A stretch of 64,000 nt of DNA, from contig JANOGW010000077.1 in the NCBI GenBank assembly GCA_031406155.1, positions 1-64,000 of the forward strand, in the 5' to 3' direction. Origin of the DNA: JACMNW01 sp031406155. GTDB lineage: Bacteria > Pseudomonadota > Alphaproteobacteria > Rhodobacterales > Rhodobacteraceae. Each line of letters starts with the position of its first letter. Within the stretch, counting starts at the first letter, position 1. The position numbers and the translations under genes were made by a program. Shown here in pieces: positions 8,027-17,094 of this stretch. Below the pieces are notes generated by a model that ran no database searches, was not told the DNA's origin, and saw only the letters and a program-made list of their open reading frames with translations.

Positions 8027-9530
8027 TGCCATCATCATCGGCGGCGGCATCAACGGGCTGGCCTGTGCGGCCCGGCTGTCGGGCGCAGGCCGCAAGGTTC
8101 TGTTGTGCGAAGCAGCACCGGTTGCCGGAGGCGGGGCTGCATCCCACGAATTTGCGCCGGGCTTTCATGTGCCGTCGCTTGCCCATACCACGCAGGGCAT
8201 TGATCCGCGTGTCATGGCGGGCATGGGACTTGACCGCCAAGGGCTGGCGTTTCATCCAAGGCTTGCCACCACTGTGCTGTCGACCGATGGCCAGCATCTG
8301 ACAGTGACCGGTGGTGCGACCGACGGCCCCGATGCGGCGAATTTTGCCGCCCTGCACGACCAGCTTGCCGGTTTTGCCCGCGTGCTGGCGCCGTTCCGGG
8401 CAATGGCACCACCGCGTCTTGCGCCTGCTGGCAACGAATGGGGCAAACTGATGCGCCACGGTCTTGGCATCCGCAGACTTGGCCGGGACCAGTTTCGTGA
8501 CTTCATGCGGATGATCCTGATCAACGTCTACGATGTGGCCGAAACAGATCTGACGGATCGTCGGCTTCGCGGGCTGTTGTGCTTTGATGCGACCTTGGGC
8601 AGCTGGCTGGGGCCGCGATCGCCCAATTCCCTGATCCTGTATCTGAACCGACTGGCGATGGGTGATGCCCCATTGCTGCCCAAAGGCGGCATGGCAGCAC
8701 TTGCCACCGCGTTGGTCAGGGCCGCCGCAGCCATGGGGGTCGATCTGCGCACCAATGCCCCGGTATCGCGGGTGATCATCGAAGACGACCATGCCGTTGG
8801 CGTGCGGCTGGTATCCGGCGAAGACATTCGCGCAAGGACGATCATCTCGGCGATCAACCCGCGCACGACGTTTCAAAAACTGGTCGGTGCGGCGTCACTG
8901 GATGCCGATTTCTACCGGCGCACATCGCATATCCGCTCGCGCGGGGGGGCGGCAAAACTGCATCTGGCCCTGACCTCCAGCCCCGATTTTCGCGGGGCCG
9001 ATCTTGCCACTCGTCTGGTGATCGCGGGCTCGTCAGATGCTGTTGAGCAGGCCTTCAACCCGGTCAAATACGGCGAGGTGCCATTGGCCCCGGTGATGGA
9101 GATGATCGTGCCCTCGGCGCATGAGGATGGCCATGCGCCACCGGGCCAGCATGTCCTGTCCGCCATCGTCCAGTTTGCCCCCCATGCGCCGAAGGCTGGG
9201 CTCGTGGCGGCGCGGGCCGAGATGCTGGAAAACAGCCTTGCCCGGCTGGAAAGCCATGCGCCGGGCATTCGCGCGTTGATTGCCCATGCCGAACTGATGA
9301 TGCCGCAAGATATCGAGGCGCGCTTCGGCATGGTGGGCGGCAACTGGCACCACGGCGAACTAACGGTGGAACAGATGCTGTTCAACCGCCCCCTGCGCGA
9401 GGCGGCACAATATGCCACCCCCCTGCCCGGCCTGTGGCTTGCCGGCGCCGGCAGTCATCCCGGCGGCAGCATCAACGGGGCTGCGGGCTGGAACGCGGCC
9501 GACCGCATCATGGCACAGGTGCGGCAATGA
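8007..9530 (+). CDS. FAD-dependent oxidoreductase 2 (same family as the preceding gene)
   Basis: 507 residues. The FAD Rossmann motif is CDAIIIGGGINGLACAARL at the N-terminus, then EAAPVAGGGAASHEF. The C-terminal motif is WLAGAGSHPGGSINGAAGWNAA, split here as AGAGSHPGG and AAGWNAA. It starts at ATG 8007 (or 8013), overlapping the preceding gene by 20 bases. It is a diverged paralogue of that gene, and the two could form a heteromer or act on successive intermediates (inference). The stop overlaps the next start as ATGA. Confidence 0.85.
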   Translation: MPMPSCDAIIIGGGINGLACAARLSGAGRKVLLCEAAPVAGGGAASHEFAPGFHVPSLAHTTQGIDPRVMAGMGLDRQGLAFHPRLATTVLSTDGQHLTVTGGATDGPDAANFAALHDQLAGFARVLAPFRAMAPPRLAPAGNEWGKLMRHGLGIRRLGRDQFRDFMRMILINVYDVAETDLTDRRLRGLLCFDATLGSWLGPRSPNSLILYLNRLAMGDAPLLPKGGMAALATALVRAAAAMGVDLRTNAPVSRVIIEDDHAVGVRLVSGEDIRARTIISAINPRTTFQKLVGAASLDADFYRRTSHIRSRGGAAKLHLALTSSPDFRGADLATRLVIAGSSDAVEQAFNPVKYGEVPLAPVMEMIVPSAHEDGHAPPGQHVLSAIVQFAPHAPKAGLVAARAEMLENSLARLESHAPGIRALIAHAELMMPQDIEARFGMVGGNWHHGELTVEQMLFNRPLREAAQYATPLPGLWLAGAGSHPGGSINGAAGWNAADRIMAQVRQ

Positions 9531-10711
9531 CGGCGCTGACCCATTTCAAGACACCGCTGTGGCAAACCCCATTTCACGCCCGCACCGCTGCTGCCAACAA
9601 ATTGCACCGCTGGGGGCCATGGGCGGGCTATCAGTCAGCACTTTGCTATGGCGATACGGAAATGGAGTACACCGCGATCCGCAACGCGGCCTCTGTCTAT
9701 GACCTGTGCCCGATGGTGAAATATGCAGTGCGCGGACCGGATGCTGCGGCCTATCTGAACCGGCTGACCCTGCGCGACGCGGCAAAACTGGCCGTTGGTG
9801 GCGTGCACTACACCGTCTGGTGCGATGATCAGGGCAAGATGCTGGATGACGGCACGCTGTTCCGCCACGGCCCGGGTCACTACATGATCTGCTGTCAGGA
9901 ACGGCATCTGAACTGGCTGACGGACAGCGCGCTTGGCTTTGACGTGACGGTGGCCGAAATTACCGAAGACATCGCGGCACTGTCTCTACAAGGCCCCTGC
10001 TCGGCCTCGGTGTTGCTGGCGGCGGGCTTTGATGTCGCGGCGTTGAAACCGTTTCGGATGGCGCATTTTCCGTTTGCTGGCGGTCAGATCATCATTTCGC
10101 GCACCGGTTTCACCGGCGATCTGGGCTATGAGATCTGGCTCGATAACGCACAGTCGCTGCCGTTCTGGGATCACCTCTTTGCCGCAGGCGCGCCTTGGGG
10201 CATCCGCCCGATTGGGTCTGATGCGCTGAACCTTGCCCGGATCGAGGCTGGGTTCATCACCACCAACATGGATTTCATCCCCGCCGATCAGGCCCTGCGC
10301 GAAGACCGCGCGCGCAGCCCGTTCGAGATGGGTCTGGACTGGATGATCGACTGGAAAAAGGGCCATTTCACCGGGCGGCGCGCCTTGTTGGCCGAACTGG
10401 ATAAGGGATCGGATTGGGCGCTTGTCGGGCTGGATGTGCCGGGCAATGTGTCCGCCGAAGGATCGATCCTTTACCACATGAAGAAACACGAAGCGGGGTA
10501 CGTCACCGCTGCCGCATGGTCCCCCACGTTGAAGAAATCCATCGCCATCGCGCAGGTTCAGGCGAAATATCGGCGGGGTGAAAACCTGTGGGTCGAAATT
10601 TATGCCCTGCGCGAACTGCAATATGTCAAACTGATGCTGCCGGTCACCGTGGTCGACCGGCCCTTCTTCAACCCGGCGCGCAAACGCCAAACCCCGCCGC
10701 AGAGGGTATGA
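9527..10711 (+). CDS. GcvT/DmdA-family aminomethyltransferase-like protein
   Basis: About 394 residues from ATG 9527, which overlaps the preceding stop (ATGA). The sequence matches the folate-binding GcvT fold shared by glycine cleavage T protein, the C-terminal part of dimethylglycine and sarcosine oxidases, and DMSP demethylase DmdA. Seen are MEYTAIRNAASVYDLCPM, YTVWCDDQGKMLDDGT, SRTGFTGDLGYEIW, and a C-terminal barrel from about residue 300. These proteins pass a methyl or methylene group to tetrahydrofolate. No GcvH or GcvP is nearby, so it is not glycine cleavage. With two Rieske enzymes next to it, a one-carbon acceptor role in demethylation is the best inference. Confidence 0.84.
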   Translation: MTALTHFKTPLWQTPFHARTAAANKLHRWGPWAGYQSALCYGDTEMEYTAIRNAASVYDLCPMVKYAVRGPDAAAYLNRLTLRDAAKLAVGGVHYTVWCDDQGKMLDDGTLFRHGPGHYMICCQERHLNWLTDSALGFDVTVAEITEDIAALSLQGPCSASVLLAAGFDVAALKPFRMAHFPFAGGQIIISRTGFTGDLGYEIWLDNAQSLPFWDHLFAAGAPWGIRPIGSDALNLARIEAGFITTNMDFIPADQALREDRARSPFEMGLDWMIDWKKGHFTGRRALLAELDKGSDWALVGLDVPGNVSAEGSILYHMKKHEAGYVTAAAWSPTLKKSIAIAQVQAKYRRGENLWVEIYALRELQYVKLMLPVTVVDRPFFNPARKRQTPPQRV

Positions 10712-11850
10712 TGGAACAGGCACGTCACCCGCTTTCGCCGCGACTGGATCATTGCCCCGAAGGGCTGCCGCAAGCGGCCTATCTGTCCGCCGACTGGTAT
10801 GCGCGCGAAATGCAGACAGTGTTCGCGCGGCAATGGATCTGTGCCGGGCGGCTTGCAGATTTGCGGCGGGGCCATATGCGACGGGTAACTCTTGGGGTGG
10901 CCGAGGTGATCCTGTGCCACGCGGACGACGGCACGCTGTCGGCCTATCACAACGCCTGCCGCCATCGCGGATCGGAACTGTGCCGCGCGCCCGAGGAACC
11001 CTTGGGCACTCTGATCCGCTGCCCCTATCATGCGTGGTCCTATGCGGCCCGCGACGGGCGGCTGGTGTCAACCGCGCATGCCCATCCGACCGATGATTTC
11101 GTCGCCGCCGACCACGGATTGCGTCGCGTCCAGCACCAGATCTGGAACGGCTTTGTGTTTCTGAATGCTGCCACGACTGACGGCCCGATCATGGCCGATG
11201 TGCCGCTGACCACTTTGGACAACTGGCCGATGGACAGCCTGATCACCGCCCATCACTGGGAACACGAGCTTGCCTGCAACTGGAAATCCTTTTGGGAGAA
11301 TTATTCCGAATGCCTGCATTGCCCCGGCATTCACCCCGAACTTTGCGATCTGGTGCCGGTTTACGGCACCGGTGTCATGGGCGCCACCGAGGCATTGGGC
11401 TGGACACCGGATCAACCCAACGCTCCGTCGCTTCGCCCAGGTGCGCAGACATGGTCGACGTCGGGCAATCTGTGTGGTCCGGCGTTTGGCGGGCTGACCG
11501 CGGCGGAACGCGCAGAGGGGTATCGTTTTGTCACGATGTGGCCGTCGGCCTATGTGGTGGCGCACCCCGACTATGTCAGATCGGTGCGGATCGAGCCGTT
11601 GGGGCCGGAACGCACGCGTCTGGTGGCGGAATGGCACTTTGCGCCTGATACGCTGGTGCAGCCGGGCTTTGATGCGGTAGCGGTTGCTGCCTTCGCGAAG
11701 ACCGTGCTGGAACAAGACGGGGCTGCCGCCGAAATGAACCAGCGCGGCTTGCGCTCGCCCTCGTTCACCGCAGCACGCTTGATGCCCGAGGAATACGAGA
11801 TCCACCGCTTTCACCAATGGCTGCTTGCGCTAATGGAGGCAACGCCGTGA
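10708..11850 (+). CDS. Rieske non-heme iron oxygenase alpha subunit 1
   Basis: About 380 residues from ATG 10708, overlapping the preceding stop (ATGA). The Rieske cluster ligands are Cys84-x-His86 (CRHRG) and Cys105-x2-His108 (CPYHAWSY). The catalytic mononuclear iron site is ENYSECLHCPGIHPE, giving His-x4-His. The length and YSECLHC motif resemble glycine betaine/choline/carnitine-type Rieske monooxygenases (GbcA and relatives), which remove N-methyl or trimethylamine groups by hydroxylation. A ferredoxin/flavin reductase partner is needed, but none is encoded in the operon. The second Rieske gene follows immediately, so the two may act on successive steps or form a mixed oligomer. Confidence 0.88.
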   Translation: MMEQARHPLSPRLDHCPEGLPQAAYLSADWYAREMQTVFARQWICAGRLADLRRGHMRRVTLGVAEVILCHADDGTLSAYHNACRHRGSELCRAPEEPLGTLIRCPYHAWSYAARDGRLVSTAHAHPTDDFVAADHGLRRVQHQIWNGFVFLNAATTDGPIMADVPLTTLDNWPMDSLITAHHWEHELACNWKSFWENYSECLHCPGIHPELCDLVPVYGTGVMGATEALGWTPDQPNAPSLRPGAQTWSTSGNLCGPAFGGLTAAERAEGYRFVTMWPSAYVVAHPDYVRSVRIEPLGPERTRLVAEWHFAPDTLVQPGFDAVAVAAFAKTVLEQDGAAAEMNQRGLRSPSFTAARLMPEEYEIHRFHQWLLALMEATP

Positions 11851-13052
11851 CCGATCTGTCGCCCCGAACCCGCACGGTGCCGACCACTTGGGACCGTCAC
11901 GGCCTGCCCGCCTGGACCTATCGCTCGCAGGCCCTGTTCGATCTGGAGCGGACGCATGTGTTCCTGAACCATTGGCAGGTCGCGTGTCACATCAACGATG
12001 TGCCCGCACCGGGCGACTGGCGCGCCTTCGACTTGCTGGGCGAGCGCGCAGTGATCATCCGGGGGCAGGACGGCAATCTGCGTGCCTTTCACAACCTGTG
12101 CCGCCATCGCGGCGCGCGCGTGGTCGATGGCGCGTCAGGCCAGTGCAAGGGCGCCATCGTCTGCCCATTTCATGGCTGGGTGTACAACCTTGACGGCACG
12201 TTGCGCGGGGCCGCGCGGCCAGAAACTTTTGGCGACATGGACCGCCACGACTTTGGCCTGAAATCGGTCGAAATGCAGATCTGGCGCGGCTTTGTCTTCG
12301 TGCGGTTCCTGCCCGGACCGCAGCCGTCAGTTGCGGTCTGCCTGAAACCGTACGATGCCGATTTTCGGGACTTTCGATCCGATGATGTCTTGCCCGCAGG
12401 CGATCATGGCTATTGGGGGCAAACCCCGGTCAACTGGAAATCGGTCTGCGATGTGGATAACGAGGGCTATCACGTGGCGCTTGCCCACCCGTCGTTGCAG
12501 GAACTGTACGGGCGCAGCTACATCGACATCTATCACGAAAACGGCTTGTCACAGGCCAATGCCACCTACGGTGACCGGCCCGGCCGGCGCTGGTCGGTGC
12601 GTAATTATGTCAAGCATTCACCGTTTCAGGACTGGCTGCCTGCGCGGCTTCAGCGGGCGTGGAACTACTATGGTCTGTTCCCAAATACCGTGTTCATCTT
12701 CACGCCGGAAGCGGTTCAGTACTATCAGGAAATCCCGATTACTGTGGGCGATACAAAGATGTCGTTCGCTGGCTACCGCCAGCCGCATGAAACCCGCCAG
12801 ACCCGTGTGGCGCGCTATCTGGGCGCACGGATAGACCGCGATACCTCGGCCGAAGATCAGCAACTGACGATCTGGTCGAACGAGTCGATGAAATCAACCG
12901 CGTTTGACAATTTCCACCTCTCAGACCTCGAGTACGGCCTGAAGCTGCACCATGACAAACTGCGCTGCCTTTTGCCGGTCACGACACTGGATGCGCCGCC
13001 GCCAGAGGCAGACATTGCCCAGCTGAACGCGGAAATGCTTGGCACAAAATGA
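11847..13052 (+). CDS. Rieske non-heme iron oxygenase alpha subunit 2
   Basis: About 401 residues from GTG 11847, which overlaps the preceding stop (GTGA) and has GGAGG at good spacing. Rieske ligands are Cys85-x-His87 (CRHRG) and Cys106-x2-His109 (CPFHGW). The catalytic iron motif is DVDNEGYHVALAHP (His-x4-His, with Asp upstream). It is clearly different from the first Rieske protein, so the pair is not a recent duplication. The product is cytoplasmic. Its place between demethylation-type genes and an importer supports oxidative attack on the imported compound. Substrate and reductase are unknown. Confidence 0.87.
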   Translation: MTDLSPRTRTVPTTWDRHGLPAWTYRSQALFDLERTHVFLNHWQVACHINDVPAPGDWRAFDLLGERAVIIRGQDGNLRAFHNLCRHRGARVVDGASGQCKGAIVCPFHGWVYNLDGTLRGAARPETFGDMDRHDFGLKSVEMQIWRGFVFVRFLPGPQPSVAVCLKPYDADFRDFRSDDVLPAGDHGYWGQTPVNWKSVCDVDNEGYHVALAHPSLQELYGRSYIDIYHENGLSQANATYGDRPGRRWSVRNYVKHSPFQDWLPARLQRAWNYYGLFPNTVFIFTPEAVQYYQEIPITVGDTKMSFAGYRQPHETRQTRVARYLGARIDRDTSAEDQQLTIWSNESMKSTAFDNFHLSDLEYGLKLHHDKLRCLLPVTTLDAPPPEADIAQLNAEMLGTK

Positions 13053-13113
13053 AAAACGCGCGATCCTGCTGCAAACCTTCCCGAAAGTGGCCCATTTCAA
13101 CTGAGGAAACCCC

Positions 13114-14220
13114 ATGAAACTGACACGACGCAGCACGCTCGCGGCCCTTGCCGGGGCCCCCTTGTCGATGCCTTTCGTCCGCCCCTCCTGGGCGCAGGCG
13201 GGATCGGTCAATGTCTACAACTGGGCAGATTACATCGGCGAAACCACCATTGCCGATTTCGAGGCTGAAACCGGGATCGGCGTGGTCTATGACCTCTATG
13301 CCAGCTCTGAAGAAATGCAGGCCAAACTGCTGGCGGGATCGACCGGCTATGACGTCCTGCTGCATTCCGGCCTTGGGCTGGACCGCGCTGTTACGGCAGG
13401 GGTATTCCAAAAACCGGATCGCGCCAAACTGCCGAACTGGGCCAATCTTGACCCCGCAATCCTGAAAATCATCGAAGGTTTCGATCCCGGCAATGCGTAT
13501 GGCGTGCCCTATATGTGGGGGTCTGTGGGGATGACCTATAACCTCGATCTGATCAAGGAACGCCTGCCGGATGCCAACCTGAACTCGCTTGATGTCATCA
13601 TGAAGCCGGAAAATGCCGCCCTTCTGGCCGATTGCGGCATTTCGCTGTTGGATAGCCCGGCCGACATCGGCTTCATGATCATGAAGTACCTCGGGATCGA
13701 TCCGGACACATCGGGGCCCGCTGAAAACGCGCGCCTTGCCGAAGCGATCGCACCGATCCGGCAGTACATATCTACCTTCGATAACACCAACTACCTGACC
13801 ACACTGCCCAATGGCGAGGTTTGCGCCGTCAACAGCTGGTCCGGCGATTACGGTGTTGCCAAGGCCCGCGCGGCAGAAGCAGGCATAGAGATCAATCTGG
13901 GGTATTTCGTGCCCGAAACCGGCGCGCCTGCATGGTTTGATCTGTGGTGCCTGCCATCGGACGCCCAGAACATCAAAAATGCGCATTTGTTCATCGACTA
14001 TCTGCTGCGCCCAGAGGTGATCGCGGCTTGCACCAATTACACCGGCTATGCCAATGCCAACAAGGCCGCGACCCCGCTTGTCGATCCTGCAATCGCCGCT
14101 GATCCGGCGGTTTATCCCGATGCGGAAACCCTGTCGCGGATGTACACCCCGAAACCCCAGACCGCCGAGCAGGAAAGCCAGTTGGTACGCATCTGGACCG
14201 AAATCAAAGCGGGCGGCTAA
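13114..14220 (+). CDS. Periplasmic substrate-binding protein, PotD/PotF type
   Basis: 368 residues with an N-terminal export signal (TRRSTLAALAGAPLSM..WAQA) that has twin-arginine character. The mature start NVYNWADYIGETTIADFEAETG is typical of spermidine/putrescine-type binding proteins; related members bind betaines and other cationic osmolytes. It is preceded by a 61-base gap, the only real gap in the operon, and GAGGAAA before the ATG. It delivers substrate to the ATPase and two permeases that follow. Whether the ligand is a polyamine or a quaternary compound cannot be told from the sequence; the enzymes upstream favour a methylated compound. Confidence 0.87.
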   Translation: MKLTRRSTLAALAGAPLSMPFVRPSWAQAGSVNVYNWADYIGETTIADFEAETGIGVVYDLYASSEEMQAKLLAGSTGYDVLLHSGLGLDRAVTAGVFQKPDRAKLPNWANLDPAILKIIEGFDPGNAYGVPYMWGSVGMTYNLDLIKERLPDANLNSLDVIMKPENAALLADCGISLLDSPADIGFMIMKYLGIDPDTSGPAENARLAEAIAPIRQYISTFDNTNYLTTLPNGEVCAVNSWSGDYGVAKARAAEAGIEINLGYFVPETGAPAWFDLWCLPSDAQNIKNAHLFIDYLLRPEVIAACTNYTGYANANKAATPLVDPAIAADPAVYPDAETLSRMYTPKPQTAEQESQLVRIWTEIKAGG

Positions 14221-14221
14221 G

Positions 14222-15325
14222 GTGGCCGATACCGCAGAGCCGTTCTTGCGCATTGACGGCGTGTCGAAATCCTTCGGCACATTCGAAGCGGTCCGAAACG
14301 TATCACTGACCATCCACAAGGGTGAAATATTTTCGCTTCTGGGCGGGTCGGGCTGTGGCAAGACCACGCTTTTGCGCATGCTTGCCGGGTTTGAACAGCC
14401 AACATCCGGGCGCATCTATCTGGATGGCAAGGATATGGCAGGGGTACCCGCCTTTGCGCGCCCGGTGCACATGATGTTCCAAAGTTACGCCCTGTTTCCC
14501 CACATGACGGTGGCGCAGAATATAGGCTATGGCCTGAAACATGACCCCCTTTCCAAGTCTCAGCGCGAGGACCGCGTCAACGAGATGCTGGCGCTGGTGC
14601 AACTGGCACCTTACGGGGCGCGCAAACCGCATCAAATCTCGGGCGGGCAACGCCAGCGTGTGGCCCTTGCGCGCGCGCTTGCACGGCAGCCAAAACTGTT
14701 GTTGCTGGATGAGCCGCTGGCAGCCCTGGACAAGAAACTGCGCGAACAAACGCAGTTCGAACTGATGTCGATCCAGGAACGCACCGGAGTGACATTCATC
14801 GTGGTCACCCATGATCAGGAAGAGGCGATGACCCTGTCAGACCGGATCGCGGTGATGGACAAGGGCGAGGTGAAGCAGATCGGCAGCCCGACCGCGATTT
14901 ACGAACATCCGAACAGCAGGTTCGTGGCGGGCTTCATCGGCTCGATCACCGCGTTCGAAGCAAAGGTCACCGCTTTGGGCGATACAACAACCCAAGTGGA
15001 CGTGCCCGCCTTCGCAACAACCGTCAAGGCGCGTGCCGTCCCGGGCTTGCAGGTGGGGCAGACAGTCTCGCTGGCCCTGCGGCCCGAAAAGCTGCGCATC
15101 ACGCACGACCGCCCGGTGGCGGGCAATGTGATCGAGGGGCGGGTCAAGGATCTGGCCTACTTCGGCAAGGACAGCCTTTACCGCATCATCCTGCCATCGG
15201 GGGATCTGATGTCGGCGCATGCGGTGAATGCAAATCGGGGCGATGAAGGTGCGCGCGTGGTCGACTGGGATGACAAGGTGTTTTTGTCCTTCGACCCCGG
15301 CTCGGCCATCTTACTGACGGAATAA
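14222..15325 (+). CDS. ABC transporter ATP-binding protein, PotA type
   Basis: About 367 residues from GTG 14222, directly after the binding-protein stop. Walker A is GGSGCGKTTLLRM, the signature is SGGQRQRVALARAL, Walker B is LLLLDEPLAALD, and the H-loop is VVTHDQEEA. The C-terminal ~120 residues form the TOBE domain expected of PotA proteins. It powers the importer formed with the next two genes. An in-frame ATG lies far upstream inside the binding-protein gene, but the GTG gives the normal family length. Confidence 0.9.
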   Translation: MADTAEPFLRIDGVSKSFGTFEAVRNVSLTIHKGEIFSLLGGSGCGKTTLLRMLAGFEQPTSGRIYLDGKDMAGVPAFARPVHMMFQSYALFPHMTVAQNIGYGLKHDPLSKSQREDRVNEMLALVQLAPYGARKPHQISGGQRQRVALARALARQPKLLLLDEPLAALDKKLREQTQFELMSIQERTGVTFIVVTHDQEEAMTLSDRIAVMDKGEVKQIGSPTAIYEHPNSRFVAGFIGSITAFEAKVTALGDTTTQVDVPAFATTVKARAVPGLQVGQTVSLALRPEKLRITHDRPVAGNVIEGRVKDLAYFGKDSLYRIILPSGDLMSAHAVNANRGDEGARVVDWDDKVFLSFDPGSAILLTE

Positions 15326-15328
15326 GCG

Positions 15329-16258
15329 ATGAGCAGGCACCGCCCCGACACCACGTTTTCCCGTTGGTTCAACCGAAAGGGCTGGTCCGATCTGATGATC
15401 GGCGTGCCCTACGCGTGGCTTGCCATCCTGTTCCTTCTGCCCTTCCTGATCGTGGTGGCGATGAGTGTGGCCACCAAAACCCCGACCGCACCGCCCTTCA
15501 GCATTGGCGGTGATCATCCGCTGGCCAATCTGACCGCATATCAGCGGCTGTTTACTGACGATCTGTATCTTCGCGCCTTTCTGACGTCACTCTTGAATGC
15601 CTTTGGCGCTACTTTGCTGTGCCTGTTGCTGGGCTATCCGATGGCGCTGGGGCTGACGCGCGTCTCAAGAAGCTGGCGCAACATCCTGTTGATGCTGGTG
15701 ATCTTGCCGTTCTGGACCTCGTTCCTACTGCGCGTCTATGCTTGGATGGGATTGATGGGCAAGAACAGTTGGTTCAACGCCCTGCTGACCGACATCTGGA
15801 ACTTCGCGGTGCCCGTCGATTGGGCGCTGAAATCCATTCCGATGATGAACAGCAACTTTGCGGTGGTTCTGGTGATGGTCTACACCTACCTGCCGTTCAT
15901 GATCCTGCCCTTGTATGCCAGTCTTGAACGGCTGGATACGACACTGGACGAGGCCGCCCTTGATCTGGGCAGCAGGCCCGCACAGGTATTTTGGGATATC
16001 ACGCTGCCGCAAAGCCTGCCCGGCATAATCGCGGGCGGGCTTTTAGTGTTCATCCCGGCGGCGGGCGAACTGGTGATCCCGTCGCTGGTAGGCGACGCCG
16101 GCAGCCCGATGATCGGCAGGGTAATCTCGGACGAGTTCAACTTCGCCCGTGACTGGCCGATGGCATCGGCGGTGGCGGTGGCGTTACTGGTGCTGATGGT
16201 GGTGCCGATGATGGTCTACAGCCATTATCAGGCCAAAGCCGAAAGTGCCGGCAAATGA
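15329..16258 (+). CDS. ABC transporter permease, PotB type
   Basis: 309 residues with about six membrane spans; the first is PYAWLAILFLLPFLIVVAM. The EAA coupling loop is DEAALDLGSRPAQVFWDITLP (Glu-Ala-Ala...Gly), the contact point with the ATPase. It is the inner-membrane half-channel of the polyamine/betaine-type importer and starts three bases after the ATPase stop. Confidence 0.9.
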   Translation: MSRHRPDTTFSRWFNRKGWSDLMIGVPYAWLAILFLLPFLIVVAMSVATKTPTAPPFSIGGDHPLANLTAYQRLFTDDLYLRAFLTSLLNAFGATLLCLLLGYPMALGLTRVSRSWRNILLMLVILPFWTSFLLRVYAWMGLMGKNSWFNALLTDIWNFAVPVDWALKSIPMMNSNFAVVLVMVYTYLPFMILPLYASLERLDTTLDEAALDLGSRPAQVFWDITLPQSLPGIIAGGLLVFIPAAGELVIPSLVGDAGSPMIGRVISDEFNFARDWPMASAVAVALLVLMVVPMMVYSHYQAKAESAGK

Positions 16259-17094
16259 ACCGCCGCCCGATCTTTCTGATCACCGTGATGTGCTTTGGCT
16301 TTGCCTTTTTCTACATCCCGATCCTGTCGATGATCGTCTATTCCTTCAACGTCTCGCGGCTGGCAACGGTCTGGGGCGGATTTTCGACGAAATGGTATGT
16401 CTCGTTGCTGTCGAACAAACAGGTGATCGCGGCGCTGATCCTGTCACTCAAGATAGCCCTTGTTTCGGCGACTGCGGCCACGATCCTTGGTACGATGGCC
16501 GGTTTTGCACTGGCGCGGTTCCGGAAATTCCGCGGCCGCATCCTGTTTTCCGGTTTGGTCAACGCGCCCCTGATCATGCCCGAAGTGATCACCGGAATTT
16601 CATCCTTGATGTTTTTCATCCTGCTGGCGGAATGGATCGGCTGGCCCGCACAGCGTGGTTTCACCACCATCACGCTGGCCCATATCACCTTTTCCATGGT
16701 TTTCGTGACCACGATTGTCTATTCGCGCCTTATCCAGACCGACCGCGCCATCGAAGAAGCGGCGATGGATCTGGGCTCGCGCCCCTGGCAGGTGCTGTTC
16801 GACATCACCCTGCCGGTGATATTTCCCGCGATACTGTCAGGCTGGCTTTTGGCCTTTACCATCTCGCTCGATGATGTGGTCATCACTTCGTTCACCACTG
16901 GTCCGGGCAGCACGACCCTGCCGCTGCTGATCTGGTCGAAGGTCAAGCTCGGCGTCACGCCGGATGTGAACGCGCTGGCAACGCTGACGGTGCTGGTAGT
17001 CGGCATCGGCGTGATAATTGCCGGTTGGCTGTTGAACCGGGCCGAAGTCAGGCACAATGAGGAAGAACGTCAAGCCTACAGGGATAATACATGA
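16255..17094 (+). CDS. ABC transporter permease, PotC type
   Basis: 279 residues with six predicted spans, beginning FLITVMCFGFAFFYIPILSM. The EAA loop is EEAAMDLGSRPWQVLFDITL. It overlaps the first permease by four bases (ATGA) and the cupin gene by four bases, so all are one transcript. It is the second membrane subunit of the importer. The conserved segment SLDDVVITSFTTGPGSTTLP near the C-terminus is typical of PotC/PotI. Confidence 0.9.
   Translation: MNRRPIFLITVMCFGFAFFYIPILSMIVYSFNVSRLATVWGGFSTKWYVSLLSNKQVIAALILSLKIALVSATAATILGTMAGFALARFRKFRGRILFSGLVNAPLIMPEVITGISSLMFFILLAEWIGWPAQRGFTTITLAHITFSMVFVTTIVYSRLIQTDRAIEEAAMDLGSRPWQVLFDITLPVIFPAILSGWLLAFTISLDDVVITSFTTGPGSTTLPLLIWSKVKLGVTPDVNALATLTVLVVGIGVIIAGWLLNRAEVRHNEEERQAYRDNT

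Noticed and set aside
6404..9530. Carotenoid biosynthesis (phytoene desaturase) role for the two flavoproteins
   Set aside because: No phytoene synthase, cyclase or other carotenoid gene is present; the operon context is uptake and degradation of a small compound.
9527..10711. Glycine cleavage T protein
   Set aside because: No gcvH or gcvP nearby and the neighbours are Rieske enzymes, so a demethylase or methyl-acceptor role is more likely.
12979..14415. Long antisense open frame (478 codons) opposite the binding-protein gene
   Set aside because: The sense strand encodes an unmistakable PotD-type protein with signal peptide; the antisense product has no recognisable domain.
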